NCBI RefSeq assembly: GCF_001723355.1
Contig: NZ_LPWE01000014.1
Span: 165,141-229,140, forward strand
Direction of reading: 5' to 3'
DNA: 64,000 nucleotides
Origin: Methyloceanibacter stevinii
Lineage (GTDB): Bacteria > Pseudomonadota > Alphaproteobacteria > Rhizobiales > Methyloligellaceae
The notes below the pieces were generated by a model. The model had not been told where the DNA came from. It made no database searches and saw nothing but the letters and a program-made list of their open reading frames with translations. Position numbers and translations under genes: made by a program. Shown in pieces: positions 15,100 to 25,489 of this stretch; position 1 is the stretch's first letter, and every line of letters begins with the position of its first letter.

Positions 15100-17889
15100 T
15101 CAGCGCTCCTGCTTCTTGAGCAGCATGGCCGCCGCTGTGAGCAGCACCGGGCTCGCAACCGCCAGCGCAAGGAACGGCGCGTGCAGATCGGAGAAGCCCA
15201 GAGCCTTGGAGAACACGCCGCGCGAGATGGTCAGAAAATGCGAGGTCGGGTAGACCTCGCCGATGACGCGTCCGAGCCCTTCGAGCGACGACACCGGATC
15301 GATCATTCCCGAGAAGCTCACCGCCGGCAGGAGCGTGAGCACCGCAGTCCCGAAGATCGCGGCGATCTGGCTCCGCATGAAGGTGGAGATGAGCAGACCC
15401 AAACCGGTCGCCGCACCGGCATAGAGCAGCCCTCCGCCGAGGAGGGTCAGGAGGCTTCCCTTGAGGGGGACGCCGAAAACCGTCACAGCCAGGATGATCA
15501 GCACGAAGAAGCTGAGCATGGCGAGCACGACGTAGGGAATCTGCTTGCCGATCAGGAATTCGAGCCGCGTCGTCGGCGTCACGTAGAAATTGACGATGGA
15601 GCCGAGTTCCTTCTCGCGCACGACGCTGAGCGCCGTCAGCATGGAAGGGATCAGCATCAGCAGAAGCGGAATGATTCCCGGCACCATGGCCACCACGCTG
15701 CGGACCCGGATTGTAGCGGAAGCGGATCTCATTGGCCAGCTGCGAAAGGGCGCCCTCCGCGCCGGCCTGGCGGGCTTTCTCCGCAAGCCACAGCACGTGC
15801 ATGCCTTCCACGTAGCCGCGTGCGGTTTCACCGCGGGTGGGCATGCGCCGTCGAGCCAGGCCGCCACGGACACGTCGCGCCCCCGCGCGATATCCCGGGC
15901 GAAGTTTGGCGGAATCTCGATGGCAAGACTGAGCTCGCCGGAACGCATTCGCCTATCCAAATCTTCATAGCTGACGATGGGCGGCTTCTCGACGAAGTAG
16001 CGCGAGCCGGTGAGATTGAAGGCATAGTCCTGGCTGATGGCGGTCTGGTCGCGATCGAGCACGGCGAAAGTCAAATCCTCCACATCGAGATTGATCCCGT
16101 ACCCCATCACCAGCATGAGAATGGCGCTGCCGATCATCGCCAACGTCAGCCGGATCGGGTCGCGGCGCAGCTCGAGCCCTTCGCGTTTCGTATAGCTCAG
16201 CAGACGGCGCAGATTGATATGGCCGCTCCAGAACCCGGTCCGTGGCTTTGGTTCGGGCGCGCGCATGGTCTCCGCCAAGGCCTTCTCGGCTTCCGCCTCG
16301 GCCTTCTCGTCCGCCGCCTCGCCGGCGACAGCTTCTTCGAGATAGTGGATGAAGGCGTCCTCCAGGGTCTCGACGCCGCACGTCCGGACGAGTTCGTCCG
16401 GCGCCTCGGTGATCAACACCTTGCCCGCATGCATCAGGGAGATGCGGTCGCAGCGCGCCGCCTCGTTCATGAAGTGCGTGGAGATGAAGATGGTCACGCC
16501 GTCACGGCGCGAGAGATCAACCAGCATCTGCCAGAAGGCATCCCGGGCGATCGGATCGACGCCCGAGGTCGGTTCGTCGAGGATCAACATTTCCGGCTTG
16601 TGGATCATGGCCACGGCGAGCGACAGGCGCTGGCGGTGCCCGAGCGGCAGCGCGGCCGGATAGGCATCGATCACGCCGGCGAGTGCAAAACGCTCCACCA
16701 TCTCCTGGACGCGGGCGGGAATCTCCTCTTCCGGCACCTCGAAAAGCCGTGCGTGCAGCTCCAGGTTTTGCCGAACCGTAAGCTCCGTGTAGAGCGAGAA
16801 GGATTGCGACATGTAGCCGACGCGGGCGCGCGTGGCGAGGTCGTGCGGGTCCAAGCTATGGCCGAACAGCCAAGCCTGGCCCTCGCTTGGCGGCAGCAAG
16901 CCCGTCAGCATTTTCATGGTCGTGGTTTTGCCGCAGCCGTTCGAGCCGAGAAAACCGAAAATCTCGCTGCGCTGAATCTCGAAGCTCACGTGATCGACGG
17001 CGGTGAAGTCGCCAAACCGTTTCGTCAGCCCCTTGGCCTCGATCGCCGTCGCGTGATCGTCGGAAGGGCGCGGCGGGATCGAGACGGGCTTGTGCGCGCG
17101 CCGCTTTTCCTCGGGCAGAAGCGCAATGAACGCCGCTTCCAACGAAGTAGTGTCGGTGCGGGCGACGAGCTCCTCCGGCGTGCCCGTGGCGAGCACGGTC
17201 CCTGCGTCCATTGCCACCAGCCAATCGAAGCGTGCCGCTTCTTCCATATAGGCGGTGGCGACCACGACGCTCATCCCCGGCCGGTCGCGGCGAATGTCGT
17301 CGATCATGCGCCAGAACTGCCGGCGCGACAGCGGATCGACGCCGGTGGTCGGCTCGTCGAGGATCAGAAGGTCTGGGTCGTGCACGAGCGCGCAACACAG
17401 GCCGAGCTTCTGCTTCATGCCGCCGGAGAGTTTGCCGGCAGGCCTGTCGACAAAGGGGGCAAGCCCCGTGCTTTCGGTGAGCAGGGCGATGCGCCGCTCC
17501 CGTTCGGCGCGATCGTGCCCGAACAGCGCGGCGAAGAAGTCGATATTCTCGGCGACGGACAAGGTCGGGTAGAGGTTCTTGCCGAGTCCTTGCGGCATAT
17601 AGGCAATGCGCGGGGCAGACGCGCGCCGATGGCCGGCCTTGGCCATGCTGCCGCCGAGCACCTCCACCTTCCCTTCCTGGATCGCACGCGCCCCGGCAAT
17701 GAGCGACAACAGGCTCGACTTGCCGATGCCATCGGGGCCGAGTAGGCCGATCATGATACCGGCAGGAAGGTCGACGTCGATCCCGGCGAGCGCTTGCGTC
17801 TTGCCGTAGCGCAACCGCACGCCCCGCAAGCGGACCACGGGAGCAGCCGCTGTCCCCGGCACATCGGCGTGAGGGGACGGCGCGCTCAT
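15100..17889 (-). CDS. rbbA: Fused ABC transporter: two ATPase domains plus ABC-2 permease (RbbA-like)
   Basis: The 929-residue protein carries two ABC modules and a permease. Module 1 (residues ~20-250): Walker [10 protein letters not shown], signature [10 protein letters not shown], Walker [14 protein letters not shown]. Module 2 (~285-510): [10 protein letters not shown], a degenerate signature PLGHRQRLS, Walker [13 protein letters not shown]. The C-terminal ABC-2 domain follows. Between about 15845 and 15708 the frame is shifted by two compensating losses: the annotated frame reads [11 protein letters not shown] where the alternative frame gives [19 protein letters not shown] and NEIRFRYNP, the expected sequence; so about 45 residues are wrong as written. 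E. coli RbbA was called a ribosome-associated ATPase, but context favours export. Confidence 0.9.
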   Translation of the reverse strand: MSAPSPHADVPGTAAAPVVRLRGVRLRYGKTQALAGIDVDLPAGIMIGLLGPDGIGKSSLLSLIAGARAIQEGKVEVLGGSMAKAGHRRASAPRIAYMPQGLGKNLYPTLSVAENIDFFAALFGHDRAERERRIALLTESTGLAPFVDRPAGKLSGGMKQKLGLCCALVHDPDLLILDEPTTGVDPLSRRQFWRMIDDIRRDRPGMSVVVATAYMEEAARFDWLVAMDAGTVLATGTPEELVARTDTTSLEAAFIALLPEEKRRAHKPVSIPPRPSDDHATAIEAKGLTKRFGDFTAVDHVSFEIQRSEIFGFLGSNGCGKTTTMKMLTGLLPPSEGQAWLFGHSLDPHDLATRARVGYMSQSFSLYTELTVRQNLELHARLFEVPEEEIPARVQEMVERFALAGVIDAYPAALPLGHRQRLSLAVAMIHKPEMLILDEPTSGVDPIARDAFWQMLVDLSRRDGVTIFISTHFMNEAARCDRISLMHAGKVLITEAPDELVRTCGVETLEDAFIHYLEEAVAGEAADEKAEAEAEKALAETMRAPEPKPRTGFWSGHINLRRLLSYTKREGLELRRDPIRLTLAMIGSAILMLVMGYGINLDVEDLTFAVLDRDQTAISQDYAFNLTGSRYFVEKPPIVSYEDLDRRMRSGELSLAIEIPPNFARDIARGRDVSVAAWLDGACPPAVKPHAATWKACTCCGLRRKPARPARRAPFRSWPMRSASATIRVRSVVAMVPGIIPLLLMLIPSMLTALSVVREKELGSIVNFYVTPTTRLEFLIGKQIPYVVLAMLSFFVLIILAVTVFGVPLKGSLLTLLGGGLLYAGAATGLGLLISTFMRSQIAAIFGTAVLTLLPAVSFSGMIDPVSSLEGLGRVIGEVYPTSHFLTISRGVFSKALGFSDLHAPFLALAVASPVLLTAAAMLLKKQER

Positions 17890-18959
17890 TCCGGGAGCCG
17901 CACCTTCAGATTGTCGGGCCAGGGGATATCCGGGTCGAGCTGAACATAAGCGATGCCAGGAAGCCCGGTTTTGACGTCGCGGACATGCTTCTCGAGGAGC
18001 GCCGGATCGATGCGCGTCTTGATGCGGAACATCAGCTTCAGCCGCTCTTCTTCCGTCTCCACCGTCTTCGGCGTGAACTGCGCCACGTCGGCCACGAAGG
18101 ACACGTTCGCGGGCACGACATATTGCGGGGCGGCATCGAGGATGACCCGCGCTTCTGCGCCCAGCTTCACCCGGCCCGCGTCGATTGTGGGCAGGAACAG
18201 CGTCATGTAGACGTCCCGGAGGTCGATGAGATTGACCACCGTGCCACCCGCCGCCAGCACCTCGCCGGGCTCGGCGACGCGATACTGCACACGGCCGTAG
18301 CGTGGCGAGCGCAGTGTGCTGTCGTCGATATCCGCCTCGATGCGTTCGATCGTGGCTTGCGTCGCATCAACGGCCGCATGGGCACTGATGACCTGCGATT
18401 GGGCAAGCCCGATCGCCGCCTCCGCCGCAGACACTTGCGCCTTGGCCGCCGCGACTGCTGCCTTGCCCCCTGCGAACGCCGCCCGGCGGTCATCGAGAAC
18501 CTGGACCGAGGTGGCCCCTTTCGGGACCAGTTCCTCGGCGCGCGCCAGACGCTTGTCCGCCGCATCCAGCTCGGCCTCGCGCTGCGCCACCGAGGCCTCG
18601 GCGGCCGCCTTCTCCGCTTCGCGCTGGGACACTTGGCTTTCGGCGGTCTTGACCCCGACCTTTGCGCGCCGGAGTTCAGCGTCCGCCTCGCGGAGCTGCG
18701 CGTCCAGCGCCTCCGTATCCATCACCGCGAGAACCTGGCCCGCGTCGACAAAGTCACCTTCGCGGACTTCGATCTTCTCGACCCGGCCGGCGATCTTGGT
18801 GGCGACGTCGATTTCCGTCGCCTCGATGCGGCCATTGCCCACGGCGAAGCCTTCGGGCGGGCCGTCCGAGCGCAGGGTTTGCCAGAGAAAGTAAGCGGCG
18901 CCAGCGATCAGCGCGGCAATCGCGGCCCTCACGAGCCAAGTCTTCATTGTTTGCGTCAT
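17886..18959 (-). CDS. HlyD family periplasmic adaptor (YhiI-like)
   Basis: The 357-residue protein has one N-terminal membrane anchor ([18 protein letters not shown]), a split lipoyl domain ([21 protein letters not shown] ... [18 protein letters not shown]) and a long Ala/Glu-rich coiled-coil hairpin between (residues ~95-210). It would link the ABC exporter to an outer membrane channel, which is not encoded nearby. The stop overlaps the ATG of the ABC gene by four bases. The ATG at 18959 is supported by GGCGGAAGT upstream. Confidence 0.9.
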   Translation of the reverse strand: MTQTMKTWLVRAAIAALIAGAAYFLWQTLRSDGPPEGFAVGNGRIEATEIDVATKIAGRVEKIEVREGDFVDAGQVLAVMDTEALDAQLREADAELRRAKVGVKTAESQVSQREAEKAAAEASVAQREAELDAADKRLARAEELVPKGATSVQVLDDRRAAFAGGKAAVAAAKAQVSAAEAAIGLAQSQVISAHAAVDATQATIERIEADIDDSTLRSPRYGRVQYRVAEPGEVLAAGGTVVNLIDLRDVYMTLFLPTIDAGRVKLGAEARVILDAAPQYVVPANVSFVADVAQFTPKTVETEEERLKLMFRIKTRIDPALLEKHVRDVKTGLPGIAYVQLDPDIPWPDNLKVRLPE

Positions 18960-19305
18960 ACTTCCGCCAAGTGGCCGCCGGCACCCCAACGAGCCCTTAA
19001 TGCCCGGTTCGGATTCGCACTTCCAAGGTCCGGAGCTTTAGCACAGCGGACAGCCGCTTTCGATGTCTGCGGCCGCGGCAGCCTGCTGCAGGTCAGAAGC
19101 GGACAGGTAACACCGACCGGCCAAGGCCATCACAGGCCAGGTTGGAAATTCTCGGGTGTTGAACCGCTCCGCGACAATGGGCTAAAGCGGGCCCTTACGA
19201 TGTCGGAACTGATTCCAGCCCGCCGCCCCAGACCTCAGGATGCCCGTTGAGCGCCTGAGAAATCCCTGCCGACTTGCGCGTGGTGCGCTCAGCAAAGGTA
19301 GATCC
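18960..19305. other. Divergent intergenic region, exporter operon / ion channel
   Basis: These roughly 350 bases separate the minus-strand exporter operon from the plus-strand ion channel gene and must hold both promoters. I found no EcfG-type or RpoE-type site, no tRNA and no convincing small gene. The stretch is GC-rich with several short palindromic patches (for example GCGGCCGC near 19070). Confidence 0.5.
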
Positions 19306-20394
19306 ATGAGACATGCCGCCCGCGCAATGTTCAGACCAGTGCTCCTCTGGGTGTTGTTGCTTCTCGGCCCCACTCCGGCCTTCGCCATGGATGCCGGCAT
19401 GCCCAATCCGCCCGCCTCTCCGACCGTCGTCAAGGTCGGCATTTTCTTGGCGGATATCGTCGACTTGGACGAGATGGACGAAACCTTCCAGGCCGAGCTG
19501 ATTGTTCTGGCGGAATGGACGGACCCACGTCTCGCCTTCGACGCGAACGAATATGGCAGCGACCGCAAACTGTTTCAGGGTGGCTTCCAGTTCGACGAAG
19601 TGTTCGGCGGCTGGTGGCCGTCATTGATTTTTCTCAATGAAATCGGGTCGGGCGATCTCAACGCCATACAGATCGAGGTGTTTTCCGACGGCCGGGTCGT
19701 CTCCAAGGAGCAACGCAACGTGACGCTCGAGACGCCCATGAATCTGCACTCGTATCCCTTCGATGTGCAGGTTCTGGAAGCGGACATGATTGCGTTTGGC
19801 GATACGAGCCGCGAAGTCGTTCTCGATGTTCACAAGGGCATGCAGGGGGCCAGCGAGGAGTATGCCAAAACCAACAAGAAGGTGAATATCGCGCAGTGGC
19901 AATTGGTCGGCGTCGACGTCACGCCGTTCATGTCGAAGCACCGGTACTACGCCGAAGACGCGGAGATTTCCGCGGTCAAGCTCGCCATAACGCTGAAACG
20001 CGACCCCATGAACATCATCTGGAAGGTGCTCACGCCCATGGTGATCCTGGTGTCACTCATGTGGGCGGTCTTCTGGATGGATATCCACGACCTGTCCGAT
20101 CGGTTGAACGTCTCGTTCATCGGCATTCTTACGATCGTCGCGTATCAGTTCCTGATCGACGGAACCATGCCGCGCATATCGTACTTCACGCTCACCGATA
20201 CGGTTGTGCTGTACTCCTTCGTCATCATGTGCCTGACGATCTTGGAGAGCCTAGTGGTGGTGTCCCTCTCCAGGGCCGATCGGGATTCGATTGCCCGGCG
20301 GGTCGACAAGACGGCCCAGTGGCTTTTCCCGGTCGTCTATTTCTCCGGGCTGATCCTTATTTTCGCGACCTATCACTTTCTCTTTGGTAGCTGA
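19306..20394 (+). CDS. Prokaryotic pentameric ligand-gated ion channel (Cys-loop family)
   Basis: The 362-residue protein has a Sec signal peptide (residues 1-26, ending PTPAFA), a beta-rich extracellular domain (~27-225) and four membrane helices. Family marks in the extracellular domain are GGWWPSLIFLNEI and NLHSYPFDVQVLE, the Pro-loop that replaces the animal Cys-loop; no cysteine occurs in this domain. M1 is NIIWKVLTPMVILVSLMWAVFW, M2 begins at DRLNVSFIGILTIVAYQFL, M3 contains TDTVVLYSFVIMC and M4 is LFPVVYFSGLILIFATYHF. Length is close to GLIC/ELIC plus signal. Gating ligand and ion selectivity cannot be read off. ATG 19306 gives the signal peptide; a longer frame from 19240 does not. 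It stands alone. Confidence 0.92.
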   Translation: MRHAARAMFRPVLLWVLLLLGPTPAFAMDAGMPNPPASPTVVKVGIFLADIVDLDEMDETFQAELIVLAEWTDPRLAFDANEYGSDRKLFQGGFQFDEVFGGWWPSLIFLNEIGSGDLNAIQIEVFSDGRVVSKEQRNVTLETPMNLHSYPFDVQVLEADMIAFGDTSREVVLDVHKGMQGASEEYAKTNKKVNIAQWQLVGVDVTPFMSKHRYYAEDAEISAVKLAITLKRDPMNIIWKVLTPMVILVSLMWAVFWMDIHDLSDRLNVSFIGILTIVAYQFLIDGTMPRISYFTLTDTVVLYSFVIMCLTILESLVVVSLSRADRDSIARRVDKTAQWLFPVVYFSGLILIFATYHFLFGS

Positions 20395-20409
20395 CTTCTT
20401 GCTAGCTGA

Positions 20410-20429
20410 GATCGGCTTTGCTGCCGATC
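20410..20429 (+). terminator. Perfect 7-bp hairpin after ion channel gene
   Basis: GATCGGC, a six-base loop and GCCGATC form a perfect stem 16 bases after the channel stop codon. No T tract follows, so it may act as a weak or factor-dependent terminator. Confidence 0.4.
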
Positions 20430-20506
20430 CGGCCAACAGCCCAACGAAGTCGCCGCCTCATGGATTTCCGTCTAGGCATTGAGGCAAAGACGGGCTAGCA
20501 CGAGCC

Positions 20507-22336
20507 ATGGCTTCGCCTCCCCTTCTTCTTCTCAAGGACGTCTCGCTCTCTTACGGCAGCAAACCTCTGCTGTCCGGTGCCGTCTTGTCGGTCGGGCAAG
20601 GCGAACGGCTTTGCTTGGTGGGCCGCAATGGCTCAGGCAAATCGACGCTCCTGAAGATCGCCGCCGGCATGATCGAGCCCTATGCCGGCAGCCGCTTCGT
20701 TCAGCCGGGCGCCACCATCCGCTACCTAGCTCAAGAGCCCGATCTGTCCGCCTATGCGTCCACGGGCGCCTTTGTCGAAGCGGGGCTCGCCCCCGGCGAT
20801 GATCCGCATCGCGCGCGGCAACTTCTGGAGAGCCTCGGACTGACCGGCGATGAACTGCCGGCAAATTTGTCGGGCGGTGAAACAAGGCGCGCGGCATTGG
20901 CGCAAGTCTTGGCCCCGGATCCCGACATCGTGCTGCTGGACGAGCCGACCAATCATCTTGACGTCGCGGCGATCGAGGAACTGGAGGCGGTGCTCAAGGC
21001 TCCCCGTTCGGCGTTGGTCTTGATCAGCCATGACCGGCGCTTTCTGGAAAACCTCTCGCAAGCGACAGTCTGGCTCGATCGCGGCATCACCCGGCGGCTC
21101 GAACAGGGGTTTGGCGCCTTCGAGGCATGGCGGGACGGCATCCTCGAGGAAGAAGAGACCGCGCGTCACAAGCTCGACCGGAAGATTGTCCGCGAGGAGC
21201 ATTGGCTGCGCTACGGCGTCAGCGCCCGGCGAAAGCGCAACCAGCGCCGCCTCGAGAACCTGGTCTCGCTGCGTGGCGAGCGCACGGTCGCCAAGCGTAA
21301 TCGCACGCAGGCCGACGTGAAAATGTCCGCCCATGAGGCCAACGAATCCGGGCGCAAAGTGATCGAAGCGCGGGGTGTCTCGAAACGCTACGGCGACCTG
21401 GTTCTCGTGCGTGACTTCAACATCAAAATCGCCCGCGGCGACCGGGTTGGTCTCGTGGGCCCCAACGGCGCCGGCAAGACGACACTCATCAATATCTTCA
21501 CCGGAGCGCTGGAACCGGACGCAGGTCGCGTCAAATTCGGGACGAATCTCGAAGTGGCCACCCTTGATCAAAAGCGCGAACGGCTCGACCCCGAGAAAAG
21601 CGTCTCCGCGACCTTGACCGGCGGGAGCGGCGACACGGTGATCATCAACGGCGAAGAGCGTCACATCATTAGCTACATGAAGGACTTCCTGTTCGAGCCG
21701 GAGCAGGCGCGCACGCCCATCAAGGCACTATCGGGCGGTGAGCGCGGCAGGCTGATGCTTGCCTTGGCGCTGGCGCACCCGTCGAACGTTCTGGTTCTCG
21801 ACGAACCCACCAACGATCTCGATCTCGAGACATTGGACGTGCTGCAGGAATTGCTGGCGGACTATCCGGGAACCGTGCTGCTGGTCAGCCACGACCGTGA
21901 CTTTCTCGACCGAACCGTCACCTCGATCGTCGCCTCCGAAGGGGACGGACAGTGGATCGAATATGCCGGCGGCTACACGGACATGGTGGCGCAGCGTGGG
22001 GCCGGCGTGGGCACGCCGACACAGGAGAAGCCCGCTGCGAAGAGCCGCGAGAAAACATCGCCGCCGCCGAAGGCCCCGCCCGCACCTCGCAAGCGCCTCA
22101 GCCCCAAAGAGCAGCATCTGTTGAAGACCGCGCCCAAGCGCATGGACGAGCTGACGGAAGAAATCCGCCGGCTGGAGCAAGTCCTTGCCGACCCGCAGCT
22201 CTACACGAAAGACCGCGAGGCCTTTACGGCCGCGACCGAGGCGTTGGGCAAAGCCCAGGTGGAGCTTGCCGCCGTGGAAGAAGAATGGCTGCGGCTCGAA
22301 CTGCTGCAAGAAGAGATCGCGGCGAAGGTTGGCTGA
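20507..22336 (+). CDS. ABC-F family ATPase (Uup-like)
   Basis: The 609-residue soluble protein has two ABC domains and no membrane span. Domain 1: GRNGSGKSTLLK, LSGGETRRAALA, LLDEPTNHLD; domain 2: GPNGAGKTTLIN, LSGGERGRLMLALAL, LDEPTNDLD; the linker between (residues ~210-290) is the charged ABC-F arm-linker. A Pro/Lys-rich stretch (~500-535) precedes a C-terminal coiled coil (KRMDELTEEIRRLEQVL), the layout of Uup. ABC-F proteins act on ribosomes or translation factors rather than transport. ATG at 20507 follows a weak ribosome binding site. Confidence 0.93.
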   Translation: MASPPLLLLKDVSLSYGSKPLLSGAVLSVGQGERLCLVGRNGSGKSTLLKIAAGMIEPYAGSRFVQPGATIRYLAQEPDLSAYASTGAFVEAGLAPGDDPHRARQLLESLGLTGDELPANLSGGETRRAALAQVLAPDPDIVLLDEPTNHLDVAAIEELEAVLKAPRSALVLISHDRRFLENLSQATVWLDRGITRRLEQGFGAFEAWRDGILEEEETARHKLDRKIVREEHWLRYGVSARRKRNQRRLENLVSLRGERTVAKRNRTQADVKMSAHEANESGRKVIEARGVSKRYGDLVLVRDFNIKIARGDRVGLVGPNGAGKTTLINIFTGALEPDAGRVKFGTNLEVATLDQKRERLDPEKSVSATLTGGSGDTVIINGEERHIISYMKDFLFEPEQARTPIKALSGGERGRLMLALALAHPSNVLVLDEPTNDLDLETLDVLQELLADYPGTVLLVSHDRDFLDRTVTSIVASEGDGQWIEYAGGYTDMVAQRGAGVGTPTQEKPAAKSREKTSPPPKAPPAPRKRLSPKEQHLLKTAPKRMDELTEEIRRLEQVLADPQLYTKDREAFTAATEALGKAQVELAAVEEEWLRLELLQEEIAAKVG

Positions 22337-22384
22337 ACTCACGCGCAAGGTGGCGCGGTGACCATTGTGACGGAGAACGCAAAA

Positions 22385-22442
22385 CTCGAGAACCGTTGAG
22401 CGCGTGGGCGTTCCGAGGGTTCGCATCCCTCCCTCTCCACCA
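22385..22442 (+). other. 3' fragment of a tRNA-Ser gene
   Basis: A 58-base stretch resembles the 3' two-thirds of tRNA-Ser: an anticodon-loop-like CTCGAGAACCG, a long variable arm (GAGCGCGTGGGCGTTC), a perfect T-arm GAGGG-TTCGCAT-CCCTC, and an acceptor 3' strand CCTCTCC with encoded ACCA. The matching 5' acceptor strand (GGAGAGG) and D-arm are absent upstream, and T-loop position 58 is C in place of A. It is therefore a fragment, not a working tRNA, of the kind left at the edge of elements that integrate into tRNA genes. Confidence 0.6.
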
Positions 22443-22620
22443 GCCTCTCGGGACACTGATATCGACCGGTCGCTCGGCTCTTGCAGCTTGCCGCAGCCCA
22501 TCCGCATTCAAGTCGAAAGCTACCGGCGAGCCTCGAGCCGTTGTGGGGAATGCGGCTGTCATTCAACTATTTCTGGGTGGTAGTGTCGGGTAGATCAGCC
22601 AGCCTTGCCACTCGGAGAAT

Positions 22621-24310
22621 ATGATCAGTAGCCCACGTTCCGCACCGACCGAGCCTGAGGCAGCCCCTTGGTGGCTCCCTTCCTATGTAGGGATCTTTCT
22701 CGGCGTCATCTTTTTCGCCTGATGTTCACGCCATCCTTGGTACCGCGCCCGCCGATCTTTCAAGGGCTCCTCGGCGGTTTGGCCTTTGCCATCGGCTATG
22801 CCATCGGGCACGGCAGCGTGGTCCTGTGGCGCTATCTCGAGCTGCCGGAAGTGCCGCGGCCGTGGCGGCGGGCGGCGAATATCGTCATGGCCGTCGCCTG
22901 CGCCATCGCTGCCGTCATCTACGTTCCGCAGGCTGCCGCCTGGCAGGACGAGGTCCGGGCCCGGCTGAACATGCCGCCCGTCGAGACAGCCAATCTTTTG
23001 CTGGTGTTCACGGTCGCGGCGGTCGCGGCGCTGCTCCTGATCCTCTTGGGGCGTCTGGTGGTCGCAGCGTCCGGGAGGCGTCGGCCGTCGTTTACCGCTG
23101 GATGCCGCGGCGGATCGCCGGCTTGCTCGGCGCCGTGATCTTTGTCGTGCTGCTGATCACGATCGTGAACGGGACGCTGGTCAGCGCCACGATCGGCGCG
23201 ATCGATCGCGCGGCAGCTCTCGTGGACGTGACTGATCCGCCGGGGGCCGCCGTGCCCACGGAAGACACCCGCTCGGGCGGCCCCGGCTCTTCTATCGCCT
23301 GGCAGGAACTCGGACGCGCCGGCAAGCGGTTCGTCACGGAAGGACCGAGAAAGACGGACATCGAGGCCTTCACCGGGCGCGAAGCGCTCGAGCCGATCCG
23401 CGTCTATGCCGGACTCCGCGCCGCTGATACCCCTGAAGAGCAGGCCGAGGCGGCCCTGGCGGATCTGATTCGTATGGGCGCGTTCTCGAGGTCCATCCTG
23501 GTCATCGCGACACCGACTGGGACCGGCTGGGTCGACAACAACGGGATCGCGCCCCTCGAATACATGCATGACGGCGATATCGCGACCGTCGGCGTTCAGT
23601 ATTCTTATCTGCAAAGCCCGTTCTCGCTGGTGCTCGAACCGGGCCGCTCTCAGGACTCCGCGGCCGCCGTATTCAGGACCATCTACCGCTATTGGAAGAC
23701 TCTGCCCGAAGACAGCCGGCCGAGACTCTATCTCTTCGGCCTCAGCCTCGGCTCGCACGGATCGGAAGCCTCGCCGCCGGTGCATGCCTGGCTCGGGGAT
23801 TCGTTCGATGGCGCCGTCTGGTCCGGCCCGCCGTTTCGCAATCGACTCTGGCGCACCATTCAGCGCGACCGGGACGAGGGGTCGCCCTCTTGGCGGCCGG
23901 TGTTCGAGGGTGGCGCCAATTTCCGCGTGATCGGCCATGGAGGCGATGCGAGCGAGGCCCCCGCGGATTGGGGAAGGGTGCGCATGGTCTACATGGTGTA
24001 TCCGAGCGACGCGATCGTGTTCTTTGAAGAGAGCATGTTCTACCGGCAACCAGAATGGTTGACCCCGCCTCGTGGCGAGGACGTCTCTCCGCTACTGCGG
24101 TGGTATCCGATCATCACTGCCCTGCAGGTCGGGATCGACATGATGTTGTCGGCGGAAGTGCCGCCGGGACACGGCCACGACTACGCGGTGGGGGATTACA
24201 TATCGGCTTGGAATGCCGTTACCGCTCCGGAAAACTGGACCGATGAGGACGCGAGGCGACTAGCCACCACGATCGAGACGGAAGCCGCCAAGCACAGCGG
24301 ATCCTGGTGA
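22621..24310 (+). CDS. Membrane-anchored alpha/beta-hydrolase family protein (two frameshifts)
   Basis: Restored, the protein has about 563 residues: four N-terminal membrane spans followed by a C-terminal hydrolase domain of the 'alpha/beta-hydrolase family' type (PF10081-like). In the catalytic part one sees SILVIATPTGTGWVDNNG, the nucleophile elbow YLFGLSLGSHGSE and the late GHGHDYAVGDYISAWNAV. The start at ATG 22621 follows CGGAG. One base seems lost near 22719 (FFA then LMFTPSLVPRPP) and another near 23068 (LVVAA then VREASAVVYRWMPRR); each loss separates clearly homologous halves. Substrate unknown. Confidence 0.82.
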
Positions 24311-24366
24311 GGACACGAGGAGCGACGCAGACCTAAAGATGTCGCGCTCCGCGATCCAGCTGCAAC

Positions 24367-24651
24367 TCACTCCGCATCGGCACGAGAGACCATGCACATG
24401 AACGGCTGACGGTCGACGCCCTCGAATAGGATCTCACCGATCACCGTTACGATGCCGTGCTCCTTGTTCTTGAGGGCGGCATTGATCTCATAGTCGATGT
24501 GGCCGATTTCGTGCGTGCCCTCCGCGCTGTCCATGAACGCGCGCATGACCTGAAACGGCGCCTGAGCAAGGAGGTCGTCCGGCCCCGAGAATTCGTAACG
24601 CCCCTCGCCGCCGTACTTTCCATGGATGAGAATAGCCAGGTACTTCGCCAT
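24367..24651 (-). CDS. Uncharacterised 94-residue protein
   Basis: A small soluble protein begins MAKYLAILIHGKYGGEGRYE and continues with FSGPDDLLAQAPFQVMRAFMD, TKHEIGHIDYEI-like acidic stretch and GILFEGV...FMCMVS. The start at 24651 is decided by AAGGAGCAAGCAG just before ATG. The compact alternation of beta-strands and helices suggests a small alpha/beta fold; I do not recognise a family. It is preceded at a distance by the truncated glycosyltransferase on the same strand. Confidence 0.65.
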   Translation of the reverse strand: MAKYLAILIHGKYGGEGRYEFSGPDDLLAQAPFQVMRAFMDSAEGTHEIGHIDYEINAALKNKEHGIVTVIGEILFEGVDRQPFMCMVSRADAE

Positions 24652-24839
24652 CTGCTTGCTCCTTGTGGTCCCGGCGACATCATGGGGCACGGCAATGACG
24701 GTTCTCTGACAACGAACCGTAAGATGTTGAATTTGACTGGGACTCTGGTCTTCCCGGCACGGAGCGGAGCCTGCGGCTTCCAGTTCGGGTCGGACGCGGA
24801 CAGTCCCTGCTCACATGGAGGTCACCGGGAAAATAGAGA

Positions 24840-25489
24840 TCAAAGCTTCTTCGCGATACGCGCAATGCCGAGCTCAGCGCGTAGCTGCGTGACGCCGTGA
24901 TGTCCTCCAGCCTTGTGCGAAGGTCCGCCTCAGACGCGCTGGCTTGCTTCAACTGTTTGCGAAGCCCTTTGAGAGAGTCTTGCTGATGCCGGATCTCAGC
25001 TTTCTGATCAGCGACTTCCTGCTCCAACTGAGCGTGCCCCTGCACGATAGCCGTGACGACATGTTTTGGCATAGAGACACGCCGGGTTCCAGGCTCAGCG
25101 CAGGCCAGGTCGCGCAGAATGCTTAGGAGCTGATCTCCGCTGCAGACGAACTTGACGTCGCCGTGCTGCTTCGCTGCCACGCCGATCCGAGCCGCGCGAT
25201 CCGGATCGTCCGCCAGTTCTTCGATGCGGTCCGCCAGTTCCTCGACACTGCCGGGCGTGTAGGAAAGCCCGGTCACACCATCGCGCATCATCTCGGGTAT
25301 CCCGCCGCTCGCCGTATAGATAACCGGCCGGCCAAGCTTCATGCCATCCACCACCACGCGGCCGAAGGCCTCGTTCCGTGAACAGACGAGCAGCGCATCC
25401 GCAGCAAGCATTGCGGGATACGGATCGTGGATGAAATCCACGATCCGCACGTGTTCTCCGAGCCCATTCTGGCTGACGAAGTCTTCGAT
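24840..25489 (-). pseudogene. Glycosyltransferase family 4, C-terminal fragment
   Basis: About 215 codons encode the C-terminal half of a GT4 glycosyltransferase: HDPYPAMLAADALLVCSRNEAFGRVVVDGMKLGRPVI, GGIPEMMRDG, then an Ala/Glu/Lys coiled coil (~residues 125-190) and a SRSYALSSAL tail. The N-terminal acceptor domain is missing. The homology starts with IEDFVSQNGLGEHVR immediately after, and in the same frame as, the TAG stop of the exported protein gene, so no proper start remains. Near 24860 one base is lost; correcting it gives ALRRIAKKL and a stop at 24840. It is a decayed remnant or an assembly junction. Confidence 0.7.

Noticed and set aside
15181..17745. Very long open frame (about 850 codons) on the plus strand
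   Set aside because: It is antisense to the rbbA-like ABC gene, which has all expected motifs. The frame stays open only because of GC-rich codon bias.
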